A stretch of 5,749 nt of DNA from Bacteroidales bacterium (GTDB lineage: Bacteria > Bacteroidota > Bacteroidia > Bacteroidales > UBA932). A program made the position numbers and the translations under genes. Shown one piece after another: positions 1 to 5,749 of this stretch; positions within the stretch are counted from its first letter, which is position 1; each line of letters opens with the position of its first letter. The stretch covers positions 1 to 5,749 of the forward strand of contig JAGAAU010000057.1 of NCBI GenBank assembly GCA_017615135.1. Reading direction: 5' to 3'. The notes under the pieces are model-generated. The model was not told where the DNA came from and ran no database searches. It saw only the letters and a program-made list of their open reading frames with translations.

Positions 1-1257
1 CGTCCGGGCCCCGTGGTGCTGGATTTTACCCGCGATGCCCAGATCGGGCTTGCCGAGTATGAACCCAGCCATTGCGATTTCATCCGCAGCTATGTGCCGG
101 ATCCGGAACTCGATATGGAAGAGATTGCCAGGGCCGCGGCCATGATAGACGAGGCCGAGAGGCCTTTCGTGGTGTTCGGCCAGGGAATTATCCAATCCGG
201 TGCCGAGTCTGAGCTGGACGCTTTCCTGCGCAAGGGCGACATCCCTGCCGGAACCACACTTCTGGGCCTGAGCGCCCTGCCTTCCGGCCATCCATGCCTC
301 AAGGGTATGCTCGGAATGCACGGCAATATAGCTCCAAATATTATGACCACCGAGTGCGACCTGCTGGTTGCAGTTGGCATGCGCTTCGACGACCGCGTAA
401 CCGGCAAACTCGACGCCTACGCACGTCAGGCCAGGATTATTCACATAGATATCGATCCGTCCGAGATTGGGAAAAACATTCCCGTAGACCTCGGAATCGT
501 TGGGGACGCCCGCAAAGTGCTGGCTGCGCTCACCGCACGGATTAGTCGGAAGAAACACTCGGAATGGCAGAAGCGCTCCGAATCCTGCGATGCGGTGGAG
601 AATGCTGCAGTGGCGCAGCCTGAAACGACTCCGGCCGAGGGCCCAATCAATCAGGGTGAGGTAATAGCCGCCGTAGCGCGCGCAACCGGTGGAAAAGCCG
701 TTGTGGTTACGGATGTGGGGCAGAACCAGATGCTGGCCGCCCGCTATTCCTGCTTCGCACAGAGCCGCAGTTTCATCTCCTCCGGAGGACTCGGAACCAT
801 GGGATTCGGGCTTCCCGCCGCCATCGGCGCCAAGATTGCGGATCCTTCCCGTACAGTCTGCCTGTTTGTGGGCGACGGCGGCATCCAGATGACGGTTCAG
901 GAATTCGGAACCATCATGCAGGAGAAGGTAGGAGTGAAGATAGTGCTGCTGAACAACAATTGGCTCGGCAACGTGCGTATGTGGCAGGAACTCTTCTTCG
1001 ACTCCCGTTACTCCTGCACCCGCCTTGTGAATCCGGATTTCAAGGAACTGGCAGATGCGTACGGTATCCGTTGCGAGAATGTAGAAACCAGGGAAGAGCT
1101 TGCCTCCGCCGTAGAGCAGATGCTTGCAGATGACAAGCCCTTCATTATGAATGTGCATGTGCGGGAAGAGAGCAAGGTGTTCCCCATGATTCCTCCCGGA
1201 AAGGAGCTGGACTGCATTATGTTGAACTCCCAAGACTGGTATGAGAATGGAAAATGA
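1..1257 (+). CDS. ilvB: Acetolactate synthase large (catalytic) subunit, 5'-truncated by window edge
   Basis: The protein is the ThDP- and FAD-dependent acetohydroxyacid synthase catalytic subunit, joining two pyruvates to acetolactate, or pyruvate and 2-oxobutyrate to acetohydroxybutyrate. The frame is open from base 1 (RPGPVVLDF), so the gene begins upstream; the GTG at 13 is internal. From the usual family length of about 560-590 residues, roughly 150-170 N-terminal residues, including the ThDP-activating glutamate, lie outside. Counting from base 1, the central FAD domain shows GMHGN near residue 105 and RFDDRVTGK at 128-136. The C-terminal ThDP domain shows TDVGQNQM, SGGLGTMGFGLPAA, the Mg/ThDP motif GDGG at 291-294 and NNN at 318-320, followed by LGNVRMWQ, which keeps the active-site-entrance tryptophan. 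It ends with the usual VFPMIPPG tail. No frameshift or lost motif is visible. The 3' end overlaps ilvN, which supports translational coupling of the two subunits. Identification is firm. Confidence 0.96.
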   Translation, partial: RPGPVVLDFTRDAQIGLAEYEPSHCDFIRSYVPDPELDMEEIARAAAMIDEAERPFVVFGQGIIQSGAESELDAFLRKGDIPAGTTLLGLSALPSGHPCLKGMLGMHGNIAPNIMTTECDLLVAVGMRFDDRVTGKLDAYARQARIIHIDIDPSEIGKNIPVDLGIVGDARKVLAALTARISRKKHSEWQKRSESCDAVENAAVAQPETTPAEGPINQGEVIAAVARATGGKAVVVTDVGQNQMLAARYSCFAQSRSFISSGGLGTMGFGLPAAIGAKIADPSRTVCLFVGDGGIQMTVQEFGTIMQEKVGVKIVLLNNNWLGNVRMWQELFFDSRYSCTRLVNPDFKELADAYGIRCENVETREELASAVEQMLADDKPFIMNVHVREESKVFPMIPPGKELDCIMLNSQDWYENGK

Positions 1258-1564
1258 GAATCTGTACGAAATAACCGCCTATACAGAGAACCAGGTGGGT
1301 CTTCTGAGCGCAGTTGCGGGTATCTTCACCCGCCGCAGCCTCAATATCGAGAAACTTCTGGTTTATCCTTCGAAGATTGACGGCATACATAAATTCAAGA
1401 TTTTTACCCGCACCGACGAGCGCCGCGTGAAGGCCGTCGTGGCCCAGATAGAGAAGAAAGTCGATGTGGTGAAGGCGTTCTGGGAGATAGACGACGAACG
1501 TTCCCATCGCGAGCGCGAGGAGGTAACGCGTTTCCTGGCGCACAGGGAAGCGGTAAATCAATAA
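1241..1564 (+). CDS. ilvN: Acetolactate synthase small (regulatory) subunit, short ACT-only form
   Basis: This is the regulatory partner of the catalytic subunit encoded just upstream; in the family it activates the enzyme and confers feedback inhibition by valine. The 107 residues hold one ACT domain at about 8-80. The pattern ENQVGLLSAVAGIF (16-29) and RRSLNIEKL (31-39) contains N17, G20 and N35, which correspond to valine-site residues of the E. coli IlvH type. After VDVVKAFWEIDDERSHREREE the protein ends, so the second, C-terminal domain of the roughly 160-190-residue small subunits is absent; the length resembles E. coli IlvN or IlvM. The start could be ATG 1241 (17-nt overlap with ilvB) or ATG 1247 (11-nt overlap, starting MENENLYEI); neither has a Shine-Dalgarno sequence, so the choice is open. 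The structured repeat begins 10 nt after the stop. Whether valine control is kept is inference. Confidence 0.92.
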   Translation: MRMENENLYEITAYTENQVGLLSAVAGIFTRRSLNIEKLLVYPSKIDGIHKFKIFTRTDERRVKAVVAQIEKKVDVVKAFWEIDDERSHREREEVTRFLAHREAVNQ

Positions 1565-1574
1565 ATATGCATAG

Positions 1575-1722
1575 AAATAAGTTGCTTCAATTTTCAGACT
1601 ACGCCCCTTCGGGGCTATCCCTCCCATCCGTCATTGCCGGCCTGACCGGCAATCTCCTGATGGGCCCCTCCCACTCACGGCTGCGTGGGTGCAGACGGTC
1701 TTCAAACCGAAGCAACGTATTT
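1575..1722. repeat. 148-bp structured repeat, complete copy (MITE-like or extragenic palindromic element)
   Basis: The element is bounded by imperfect inverted repeats, 1575-1599 and 1698-1722. Reading inward they pair AAATA/TATTT, one mismatch, GTTGCTTC/GAAGCAAC (1581-1588 with 1709-1716), a 2x2 mismatch, TTT/AAA, a 2x2 mismatch, and AGAC/GTCT. Inside are three local hairpins: GCCCC-TTC-GGGGC at 1603-1615; CCCATC/GATGGG (1623-1628 with 1659-1664) enclosing ATTGCCGG-CCTGA-CCGGCAAT at 1633-1653; and a weaker CCCAC/GTGGG (1670-1674 with 1685-1689). The whole would fold as a closed stem carrying three arms. The first 59 bases recur identically at 5691-5749. Identity between copies starts at the same base as the inverted repeat, which independently supports the left boundary; the right boundary rests on the inverted repeat alone. 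There is no open frame for a transposase, so any mobility would need help in trans. It could instead work as an RNA processing, stability or termination element. I do not recognise the family. Confidence 0.85.
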
Positions 1723-1755
1723 TATAACTGAAAAACAATCTAAATCAATAAAATT
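1723..1755 (+). promoter_or_regulatory. A/T-rich translation-initiation leader of ilvC, no Shine-Dalgarno
   Basis: These 33 bases lie between the end of the structured repeat and the ilvC start codon. They are almost entirely A and T with several A runs, and no AGGAGG-like sequence is present. An A-rich, SD-less leader is typical of Bacteroidota start sites, and its composition differs sharply from the GC-rich genes on either side. It is too short to hold a complete promoter by itself. If ilvC has its own promoter, part of it would have to lie within the right arm of the repeat, for example around TATTTTATAAC at 1718-1728. I could not match a convincing Bacteroidota -7/-33 pair there. Confidence 0.45.
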
Positions 1756-2805
1756 ATGGCAAAAATGAATTTCGGCGGGGTTGAAGAAACTGTTGTAACC
1801 CGCGATGAGTTTACTCTTGAGATGGCACGTGAAACCCTTGCAGGCAAGACGCTTGCAGTGATAGGGTATGGGGTGCAGGGTCCTGGACAGTCGCTCAATC
1901 TGCGCGATAACGGTTTCAACGTAATAGTTGGCCAACGTCCCGGCAAGACCTATGAGAAAGCCGTTGCAGACGGCTGGGTGCCCGGCAAAACCCTCTTCGG
2001 AATCGAGGAAGCCTGCGCGAAGGGCGACATCATCATGTGCCTTCTTTCAGACGCGGCTGTCATGTCGGTCTGGCCTGTAATCAAGAAGTATCTCACTCCC
2101 GGCAAGAGCCTGTATTTCTCCCATGGATTCGCCATTACCTGGAGCGATCGCACCGGCTGCGTCCCTCCCAAGGATATCGACGTTATCATGGTAGCCCCCA
2201 AGGGTTCCGGCGCCACCGTCCGTTCCCTCTATCTCGAGGGCCGCGGTATCAATTCCTCTTATGCGGTTTATCAGGATGTGAGCGGCAACGCCCTCAAGGA
2301 GACCATCGCAATAGGTATCGGTATCGGTTCCGGCTATCTCTTCGAAACCACCTTCCAGCGCGAGGCCACTTCCGACCTTACCGGTGAGCGCGGTTCTCTG
2401 ATGGGTGCTATCCAGGGCCTGCTGAGCGCTCAGTACGAAGTGCTCCGCGTGAACGGACATACTCCTTCCGAGGCTTTCAACGTGACAGTCGAGGAACTTA
2501 CCCAGTCCCTTATGCCGCTCTTTGCAGCTAAAGGCATGGACTGGATGTACGCAAACTGCTCCACCACCGCTCAGAGAGGCGCCCTTGACTGGATGGGACC
2601 CTTCCACGATGCTATCAAGCCCGTGGTTCAGAAGCTCTATGCCAGCGTAAAGTGCGGCAACGAAGCCCAGATTTCCATCGACGCCAATTCCAAACCCGAT
2701 TATCGTGAAGGCCTGGAGAAGGAACTTAAGGCTCTGCGCGAAAGTGAAATGTGGCGCACCGCCGTTACCGTACGTGCATTGCGTCCTGAAAACAACAAGA
2801 AATAA
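1756..2805 (+). CDS. ilvC: Ketol-acid reductoisomerase (NADP+), with an altered metal-ligand position
   Basis: The enzyme isomerises and reduces acetolactate or acetohydroxybutyrate to the dihydroxyacid, using NAD(P)H and Mg2+. The N-terminal Rossmann domain carries GYGVQG (37-42) and the cofactor-specificity loop [11 protein letters not shown] (59-69). Catalytic-site candidates are H123 (FSHGF), K149 (VAPKGSG), D207 and E211 (TSDLTGERG), E247, and S269 (CSTTAQRG). The C-terminal helical domain gives the knotted dimer fold of the family. At 349 residues it is of the single-domain length and resembles fungal Ilv5 in style (GYGxQGxGQxLNLRDNG, SSYAVY, LRPEN near the end). Oddity: the metal-binding pair of glutamates spaced four apart (E389/E393 in E. 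coli) reads V243...E247 here, from codon GTG at 2482-2484. The frame is otherwise intact. The gene starts at ATG with an A-rich leader, and its stop overlaps the leuA start by one base. The product call is firm; full activity is less certain. Confidence 0.96.
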   Translation: MAKMNFGGVEETVVTRDEFTLEMARETLAGKTLAVIGYGVQGPGQSLNLRDNGFNVIVGQRPGKTYEKAVADGWVPGKTLFGIEEACAKGDIIMCLLSDAAVMSVWPVIKKYLTPGKSLYFSHGFAITWSDRTGCVPPKDIDVIMVAPKGSGATVRSLYLEGRGINSSYAVYQDVSGNALKETIAIGIGIGSGYLFETTFQREATSDLTGERGSLMGAIQGLLSAQYEVLRVNGHTPSEAFNVTVEELTQSLMPLFAAKGMDWMYANCSTTAQRGALDWMGPFHDAIKPVVQKLYASVKCGNEAQISIDANSKPDYREGLEKELKALRESEMWRTAVTVRALRPENNKK

Positions 2806-4301
2806 TGAGCGACAAGGACAGGGTATATATCTTTGACACAACCCTGCGCGACGGCGAACAGGTTCCGGGATGCCAGCTCAATACGGTTGAGAAAATCCAG
2901 GTGGCCAAGGCATTGGAGGAACTTGGAGTGGATGTCATAGAGGCGGGCTTTCCCATTTCCAGCCCAGGAGACTTCAATTCTGTAGTGGAAATATCCAAGG
3001 CGGTTACCTGGCCCCGTATCTGCGCCCTCACCAGGGCGGTGGAGAAGGACATCGACGTGGCTGCGGAAGCCCTGCGTTTTGCAAAGAGCAAGCGCATCCA
3101 TACCGGAATCGGCACTTCAGACCAGCACATCCGCTACAAGTTCAATTCCAACCGCGAAGAGATACTGGAGCGTGCCGTGAAGGCGGTGCGTTATGCCCGT
3201 AAATACGTGGACGACGTGGAATTCTATGCCGAGGATGCCGGACGCACCGACAATGAATACCTCGCGCGCATAGTGGAAGCCGTTATCAAGGCCGGCGCAA
3301 CAGTAGTCAATATACCCGATACAACCGGATACTGCCTGCCCGAAGAGTATGGCGCCAAAATCCGCTATCTGGTGGAAAATGTAGACGGCATAGACGATGT
3401 GATTATTTCCACCCACTGCCACAACGACCTTGGAATGGCAACCGCCAACACCATGGCAGGCCTTATCAACGGAGCCCGCCAGTGCGAGGTTACCATCAAC
3501 GGTGTGGGCGAGAGGGCCGGTAATACCGCCCTGGAGGAGATAGCGATGATTCTGCGCTGCCACAAGTCCATAGGTCTGCAGACCAATATCAACACCAGGA
3601 AAATCTATCCCATCAGCCGCACCGTCTCTTCCCTCATGAATATGCCGGTACAGGCCAATAAGGCGGTGGTGGGCCGGAATGCTTTCGCACATTCGTCCGG
3701 AATACATCAGGACGGAGTGCTGAAGGATATGTCTACCTACGAGATTATGAATCCCGCGGACATAGGTCTGGACGGCAATTCCATAGTTCTTACCGCACGG
3801 AGCGGACGTGCTGCCCTGCGCTCGAGGCTCGAGGCCCTTGGGGTTAAGCCGGAAGATGCAGCTCTGGACCAGCTCTACAAGGCTTTCCTCAAACTGGCAG
3901 ACCAGAAGAAGGAAGTGAACGACGACGACCTTCTGGTACTTGCAGGGGCCGAGCGTTCTGAAAACCACCACATCAAACTGGATTTCCTCCAGGTCACCAG
4001 CGGTGTGGGCGTCAAGCCCATTGCCAGCATCGGCGTAGACATCGCAGGAGAGAAATTCGAGTCTGCCGCGGTGGGCAACGGCCCTGTAGACGCAGCTATC
4101 AACGCCCTTAAGAACATAGTTCACAGAAAGATGACTCTCAAGGAGTTCACTATCCAGAACATTACCAAGGGTTCCAACGACGTTGGTAAGGTGCACATGC
4201 AGGTGGAACACGAAGGCAAAGTTTACTATGGTTTCGGGGCCAATACAGACATAGTCGTGGCCTCCCTTGAAGCCTACATAGACTGTATCAATAAATTCTG
4301 A
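2805..4301 (+). CDS. leuA: 2-isopropylmalate synthase
   Basis: The enzyme condenses acetyl-CoA with 2-oxoisovalerate, the first committed step of leucine synthesis. At 498 residues it is close to the usual length of LeuA type 1. The TIM-barrel catalytic domain begins with [13 protein letters not shown] (10-22), with D11 as a metal ligand and R15/D16 in the active site. [19 protein letters not shown] (202-220) supplies metal ligands H204 and H206, and GERAGN ends at N240, the further ligand. [15 protein letters not shown] (294-308) starts the linker region. The C-terminal regulatory LeuA dimer domain (about 370-498) is complete and includes [12 protein letters not shown] (424-435), so leucine feedback inhibition is expected. 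The start codon is read from TAATG, one base overlapping the ilvC stop, so translation is probably coupled to ilvC. A citramalate synthase is a related alternative, but the neighbours and the EDAGRTD and NIPDTTGY motifs favour LeuA. Confidence 0.95.
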   Translation: MSDKDRVYIFDTTLRDGEQVPGCQLNTVEKIQVAKALEELGVDVIEAGFPISSPGDFNSVVEISKAVTWPRICALTRAVEKDIDVAAEALRFAKSKRIHTGIGTSDQHIRYKFNSNREEILERAVKAVRYARKYVDDVEFYAEDAGRTDNEYLARIVEAVIKAGATVVNIPDTTGYCLPEEYGAKIRYLVENVDGIDDVIISTHCHNDLGMATANTMAGLINGARQCEVTINGVGERAGNTALEEIAMILRCHKSIGLQTNINTRKIYPISRTVSSLMNMPVQANKAVVGRNAFAHSSGIHQDGVLKDMSTYEIMNPADIGLDGNSIVLTARSGRAALRSRLEALGVKPEDAALDQLYKAFLKLADQKKEVNDDDLLVLAGAERSENHHIKLDFLQVTSGVGVKPIASIGVDIAGEKFESAAVGNGPVDAAINALKNIVHRKMTLKEFTIQNITKGSNDVGKVHMQVEHEGKVYYGFGANTDIVVASLEAYIDCINKF

Positions 4302-4312
4302 ATCTGATTTAG

Positions 4313-5680
4313 ATGAATACTCTGTTTGATAAGATTTGGGACGCACATGTGGTTGAAACCATTCCGGACGGTCCGCAGCAGCTCTACATAGACAGGCTTT
4401 ACTGTCATGAGGTAACCTCCCCGCAGGCCTTCGAGGGCTTGAGGGAGAGGGGAATCCGCTGCCTGCGCCCGGAACGTATAATCTGCATGCCGGACCATAA
4501 CACCCCCACGCACGACCAGGACAAACCCATAGCCGATCCTGTTTCCAAAGCCCAGGTAGACGCCCTGATGCGCAATGCCGAGGAGTTTGGTCTCACCTGC
4601 TATGGAATGAATACTCCCGACAACGGAATTATACACGTGGTTGGCCCTGAAAAGGCACTTTCCCTGCCCGGTATGACCATAGTCTGTGGAGATTCCCATA
4701 CTTCCACACACGGGGCGGTAGGTGCCGTGGCTTTCGGAATAGGGACCTCCGAGGTGGAGATGGCGATGGCCACCCAGTGCATACTTCAGCAGAAGCCCAA
4801 GTCTATGAGTATCAGGGTTGAGGGAGAGCTGGGCAAAGGAGTTACGGCCAAAGACCTGGCACTTTTCCTGATGATGAAGATAAGTACTTCCGGGGCTACC
4901 GGCTACTTTGTTGAATATCGCGGCAGCGCGGTTCGGAGTCTCTCCATGGAGGGCCGCCTTACCCTTTGCAACCTGTCCATCGAGATGGGGGCGAGGGGAG
5001 GATTCATCGCACCGGACGAGAAGACCTTCGAGTACCTGAAAGGCAGGGAGTACGCTCCCAAAGGTGCCGATTGGGACAAGGCTGTTGAGCAGTGGAAGAA
5101 ACTCTGCAGCGCGGAAGATGCCGTGTTCGACCGTGAATTGGTGTTCGATGCCGCAGAAGTCCGACCTATGATTACATATGGTACCAATCCTGGAATGGGT
5201 ATGCCGATAGACGGCCGTATCCCTGCTGACGCTCCCGCCAAGTCTTTGAACTATATGGGATTCGAAGCAGGGCAGAGCCTGCTCGGGCATAAAGTGGACT
5301 ATGTGTTCCTCGGGGCCTGCACCAATGGCCGCATAGAGGATTTTCGCGCCTTCGCTTCCATCGCTGCCGGCCGTAGGAAAGCCGACGGTGTGGTGGCCTG
5401 GCTGGTCCCCGGTTCGCAGGCAGTTGCACGGCAGATACGCGAGGAAGGTCTGGACAAGGTTCTGGAGGCCGCCGGCTTCGAGATTCGTCAGCCCGGATGT
5501 TCCGCCTGCCTTGCCATGAACGACGACAAGATTCCTGCCGGTAAATATTCCGTATCTACCAGCAACCGCAATTTTGAAGGCCGTCAGGGTCCCGGCTCCC
5601 GCACAATGCTCGCCAGCCCCCTCACGGCCGCCGCCGCTGCAGTCACCGGTGTTGTAACTGATCCTAGGACATTGATATAG
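4313..5680 (+). CDS. leuC: 3-isopropylmalate dehydratase large subunit
   Basis: With LeuD (not in the window) this subunit forms isopropylmalate isomerase, converting 2-isopropylmalate to 3-isopropylmalate through dehydration and rehydration. It belongs to the aconitase superfamily. The [4Fe-4S] cluster ligands are C336 (GACTNGR) and C396 and C399 (GCSACLAMN). Other family signatures are [12 protein letters not shown] (32-43), [12 protein letters not shown] (59-70), [13 protein letters not shown] (125-137), [10 protein letters not shown] (141-150) and [12 protein letters not shown] (415-426). At 455 residues it is complete though slightly shorter than many LeuC proteins; a short loop around 299-311 may account for this. 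The start lies 11 nt after the leuA stop with no Shine-Dalgarno sequence, consistent with one operon. The stop at 5678-5680 is followed after 10 nt by the second repeat copy. No broken motif is seen. Confidence 0.96.
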   Translation: MNTLFDKIWDAHVVETIPDGPQQLYIDRLYCHEVTSPQAFEGLRERGIRCLRPERIICMPDHNTPTHDQDKPIADPVSKAQVDALMRNAEEFGLTCYGMNTPDNGIIHVVGPEKALSLPGMTIVCGDSHTSTHGAVGAVAFGIGTSEVEMAMATQCILQQKPKSMSIRVEGELGKGVTAKDLALFLMMKISTSGATGYFVEYRGSAVRSLSMEGRLTLCNLSIEMGARGGFIAPDEKTFEYLKGREYAPKGADWDKAVEQWKKLCSAEDAVFDRELVFDAAEVRPMITYGTNPGMGMPIDGRIPADAPAKSLNYMGFEAGQSLLGHKVDYVFLGACTNGRIEDFRAFASIAAGRRKADGVVAWLVPGSQAVARQIREEGLDKVLEAAGFEIRQPGCSACLAMNDDKIPAGKYSVSTSNRNFEGRQGPGSRTMLASPLTAAAAAVTGVVTDPRTLI

Positions 5681-5690
5681 TGATGTTAAT

Positions 5691-5749
5691 AAATAAGTTG
5701 CTTCAATTTTCAGACTACGCCCCTTCGGGGCTATCCCTCCCATCCGTCA
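5691..5749. repeat. Second copy of the structured repeat, cut off by the window edge
   Basis: All 59 bases from here to the window end are identical to 1575-1633 and in the same orientation. The segment contains the full left terminal inverted repeat (5691-5715), the GCCCC-TTC-GGGGC hairpin (5719-5731) and the left side CCCATC (5739-5744) of the second stem. The right arm, if present, lies outside. Upstream of base 5691 the similarity to the first copy stops at once (T here against G at 1574), so the left boundary is sharp. It lies 10 nt past the leuC stop, the same distance as the first copy from the ilvN stop. Perfect identity over 59 non-coding bases implies recent spread, gene conversion or constraint. 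Confidence 0.85.

Noticed and set aside
1603..1615. GCCCC-TTC-GGGGC hairpin as an intrinsic terminator
   Set aside because: The hairpin is not followed by a T run on either strand (TATCCCTCCC on +, GTAGTCTGAAAA on -). Termination by the whole folded element remains possible but is unproven.
1217..1627. 136-residue minus-strand frame opposite ilvN, starting inside the first repeat
   Set aside because: It begins with the same repeat-encoded MGGIAPKGRSLKIEATY and then runs antisense through ilvN. The shared start is explained by repeat identity, and the two frames diverge as soon as the repeat ends. Such frames may be mis-annotated as hypothetical proteins.
1575..1722. Repeat as an integron attC site, since it follows gene stops
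   Set aside because: The outer cores read GTT at the left and AAC at the right, the reverse of the attC order (RYYYAAC...GTTRRRY). The genes are ordinary operon members rather than cassettes, and no integrase is present.
1696..1755. A dedicated ilvC promoter
   Set aside because: TATTTTAT and TATAACTG at 1718-1730 only partly match the Bacteroidota -7 box TAnnTTTG, and there is no TTG at the expected -33 spacing.
1565..1755. T-box riboswitch or leader-peptide attenuator ahead of ilvC
   Set aside because: I found no T-box motif and no short reading frame rich in Leu, Val or Ile codons. The region is accounted for by the repeat, whose second copy follows leuC.
3117..4346. 409-residue minus-strand frame opposite leuA
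   Set aside because: It is a shadow of leuA codon structure with no family motif, and it fully overlaps an intact gene.
4274..5743. 489-residue open frame on the minus strand, opposite leuC, starting inside the second repeat
   Set aside because: It is antisense to a clearly functional leuC over its whole length, has no recognisable domain, and its length follows from GC-rich codon structure. Its first 17 residues (MGGIAPKGRSLKIEATY) come from the repeat and are shared with another spurious frame.

Overview
The window is a stretch of branched-chain amino-acid biosynthesis operon, all on the + strand: the 3' part of ilvB, then ilvN, ilvC, leuA and leuC. The only non-coding DNA of any size is a structured repeat, present as one whole copy between ilvN and ilvC and as the first 59 bases of a second copy at the right edge. 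The organism is most probably a member of Bacteroidota, likely Bacteroidales. The IlvB, IlvC, LeuA and LeuC proteins carry the sequence style I associate with Bacteroides-type homologues (LGNVR after the NNN in Ilv[10 protein letters not shown] in IlvC, DGEQVPG in Leu[15 protein letters not shown] in LeuC). No gene start has a clear Shine-Dalgarno sequence, and the ilvC start follows an A-rich leader, as is usual in that phylum. The DNA looks fairly GC-rich for the order. The genus cannot be settled from this window.

Layout: 1-1257 ilvB (5' end outside the window); 1241-1564 ilvN, overlapping the end of ilvB; 1575-1722 a 148-bp element with 25-bp imperfect terminal inverted repeats and nested hairpins; 1723-1755 a short A/T-rich leader; 1756-2805 ilvC; 2805-4301 leuA, whose start codon shares one base with the ilvC stop; 4313-5680 leuC; 5691-5749 the start of the second repeat copy, cut by the window edge.

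Together the genes take pyruvate (or pyruvate plus 2-oxobutyrate) to acetohydroxyacids (IlvBN), then to dihydroxyacids (IlvC). After a dehydratase step whose gene, ilvD, is not in the window, the valine precursor 2-oxoisovalerate enters the leucine branch through LeuA and is isomerised by LeuC with LeuD. leuD and leuB are not here and may lie downstream of the second repeat; ilvD may lie upstream.

Three points deserve a second look. The repeat has two copies in the same orientation, each starting exactly 10 nt after a stop codon. IlvC has valine (V243) where the family normally has one of its metal-binding glutamates. IlvN is a short form with only the ACT domain. I see no defence system, CRISPR array, transposase gene or RNA gene of a known class.
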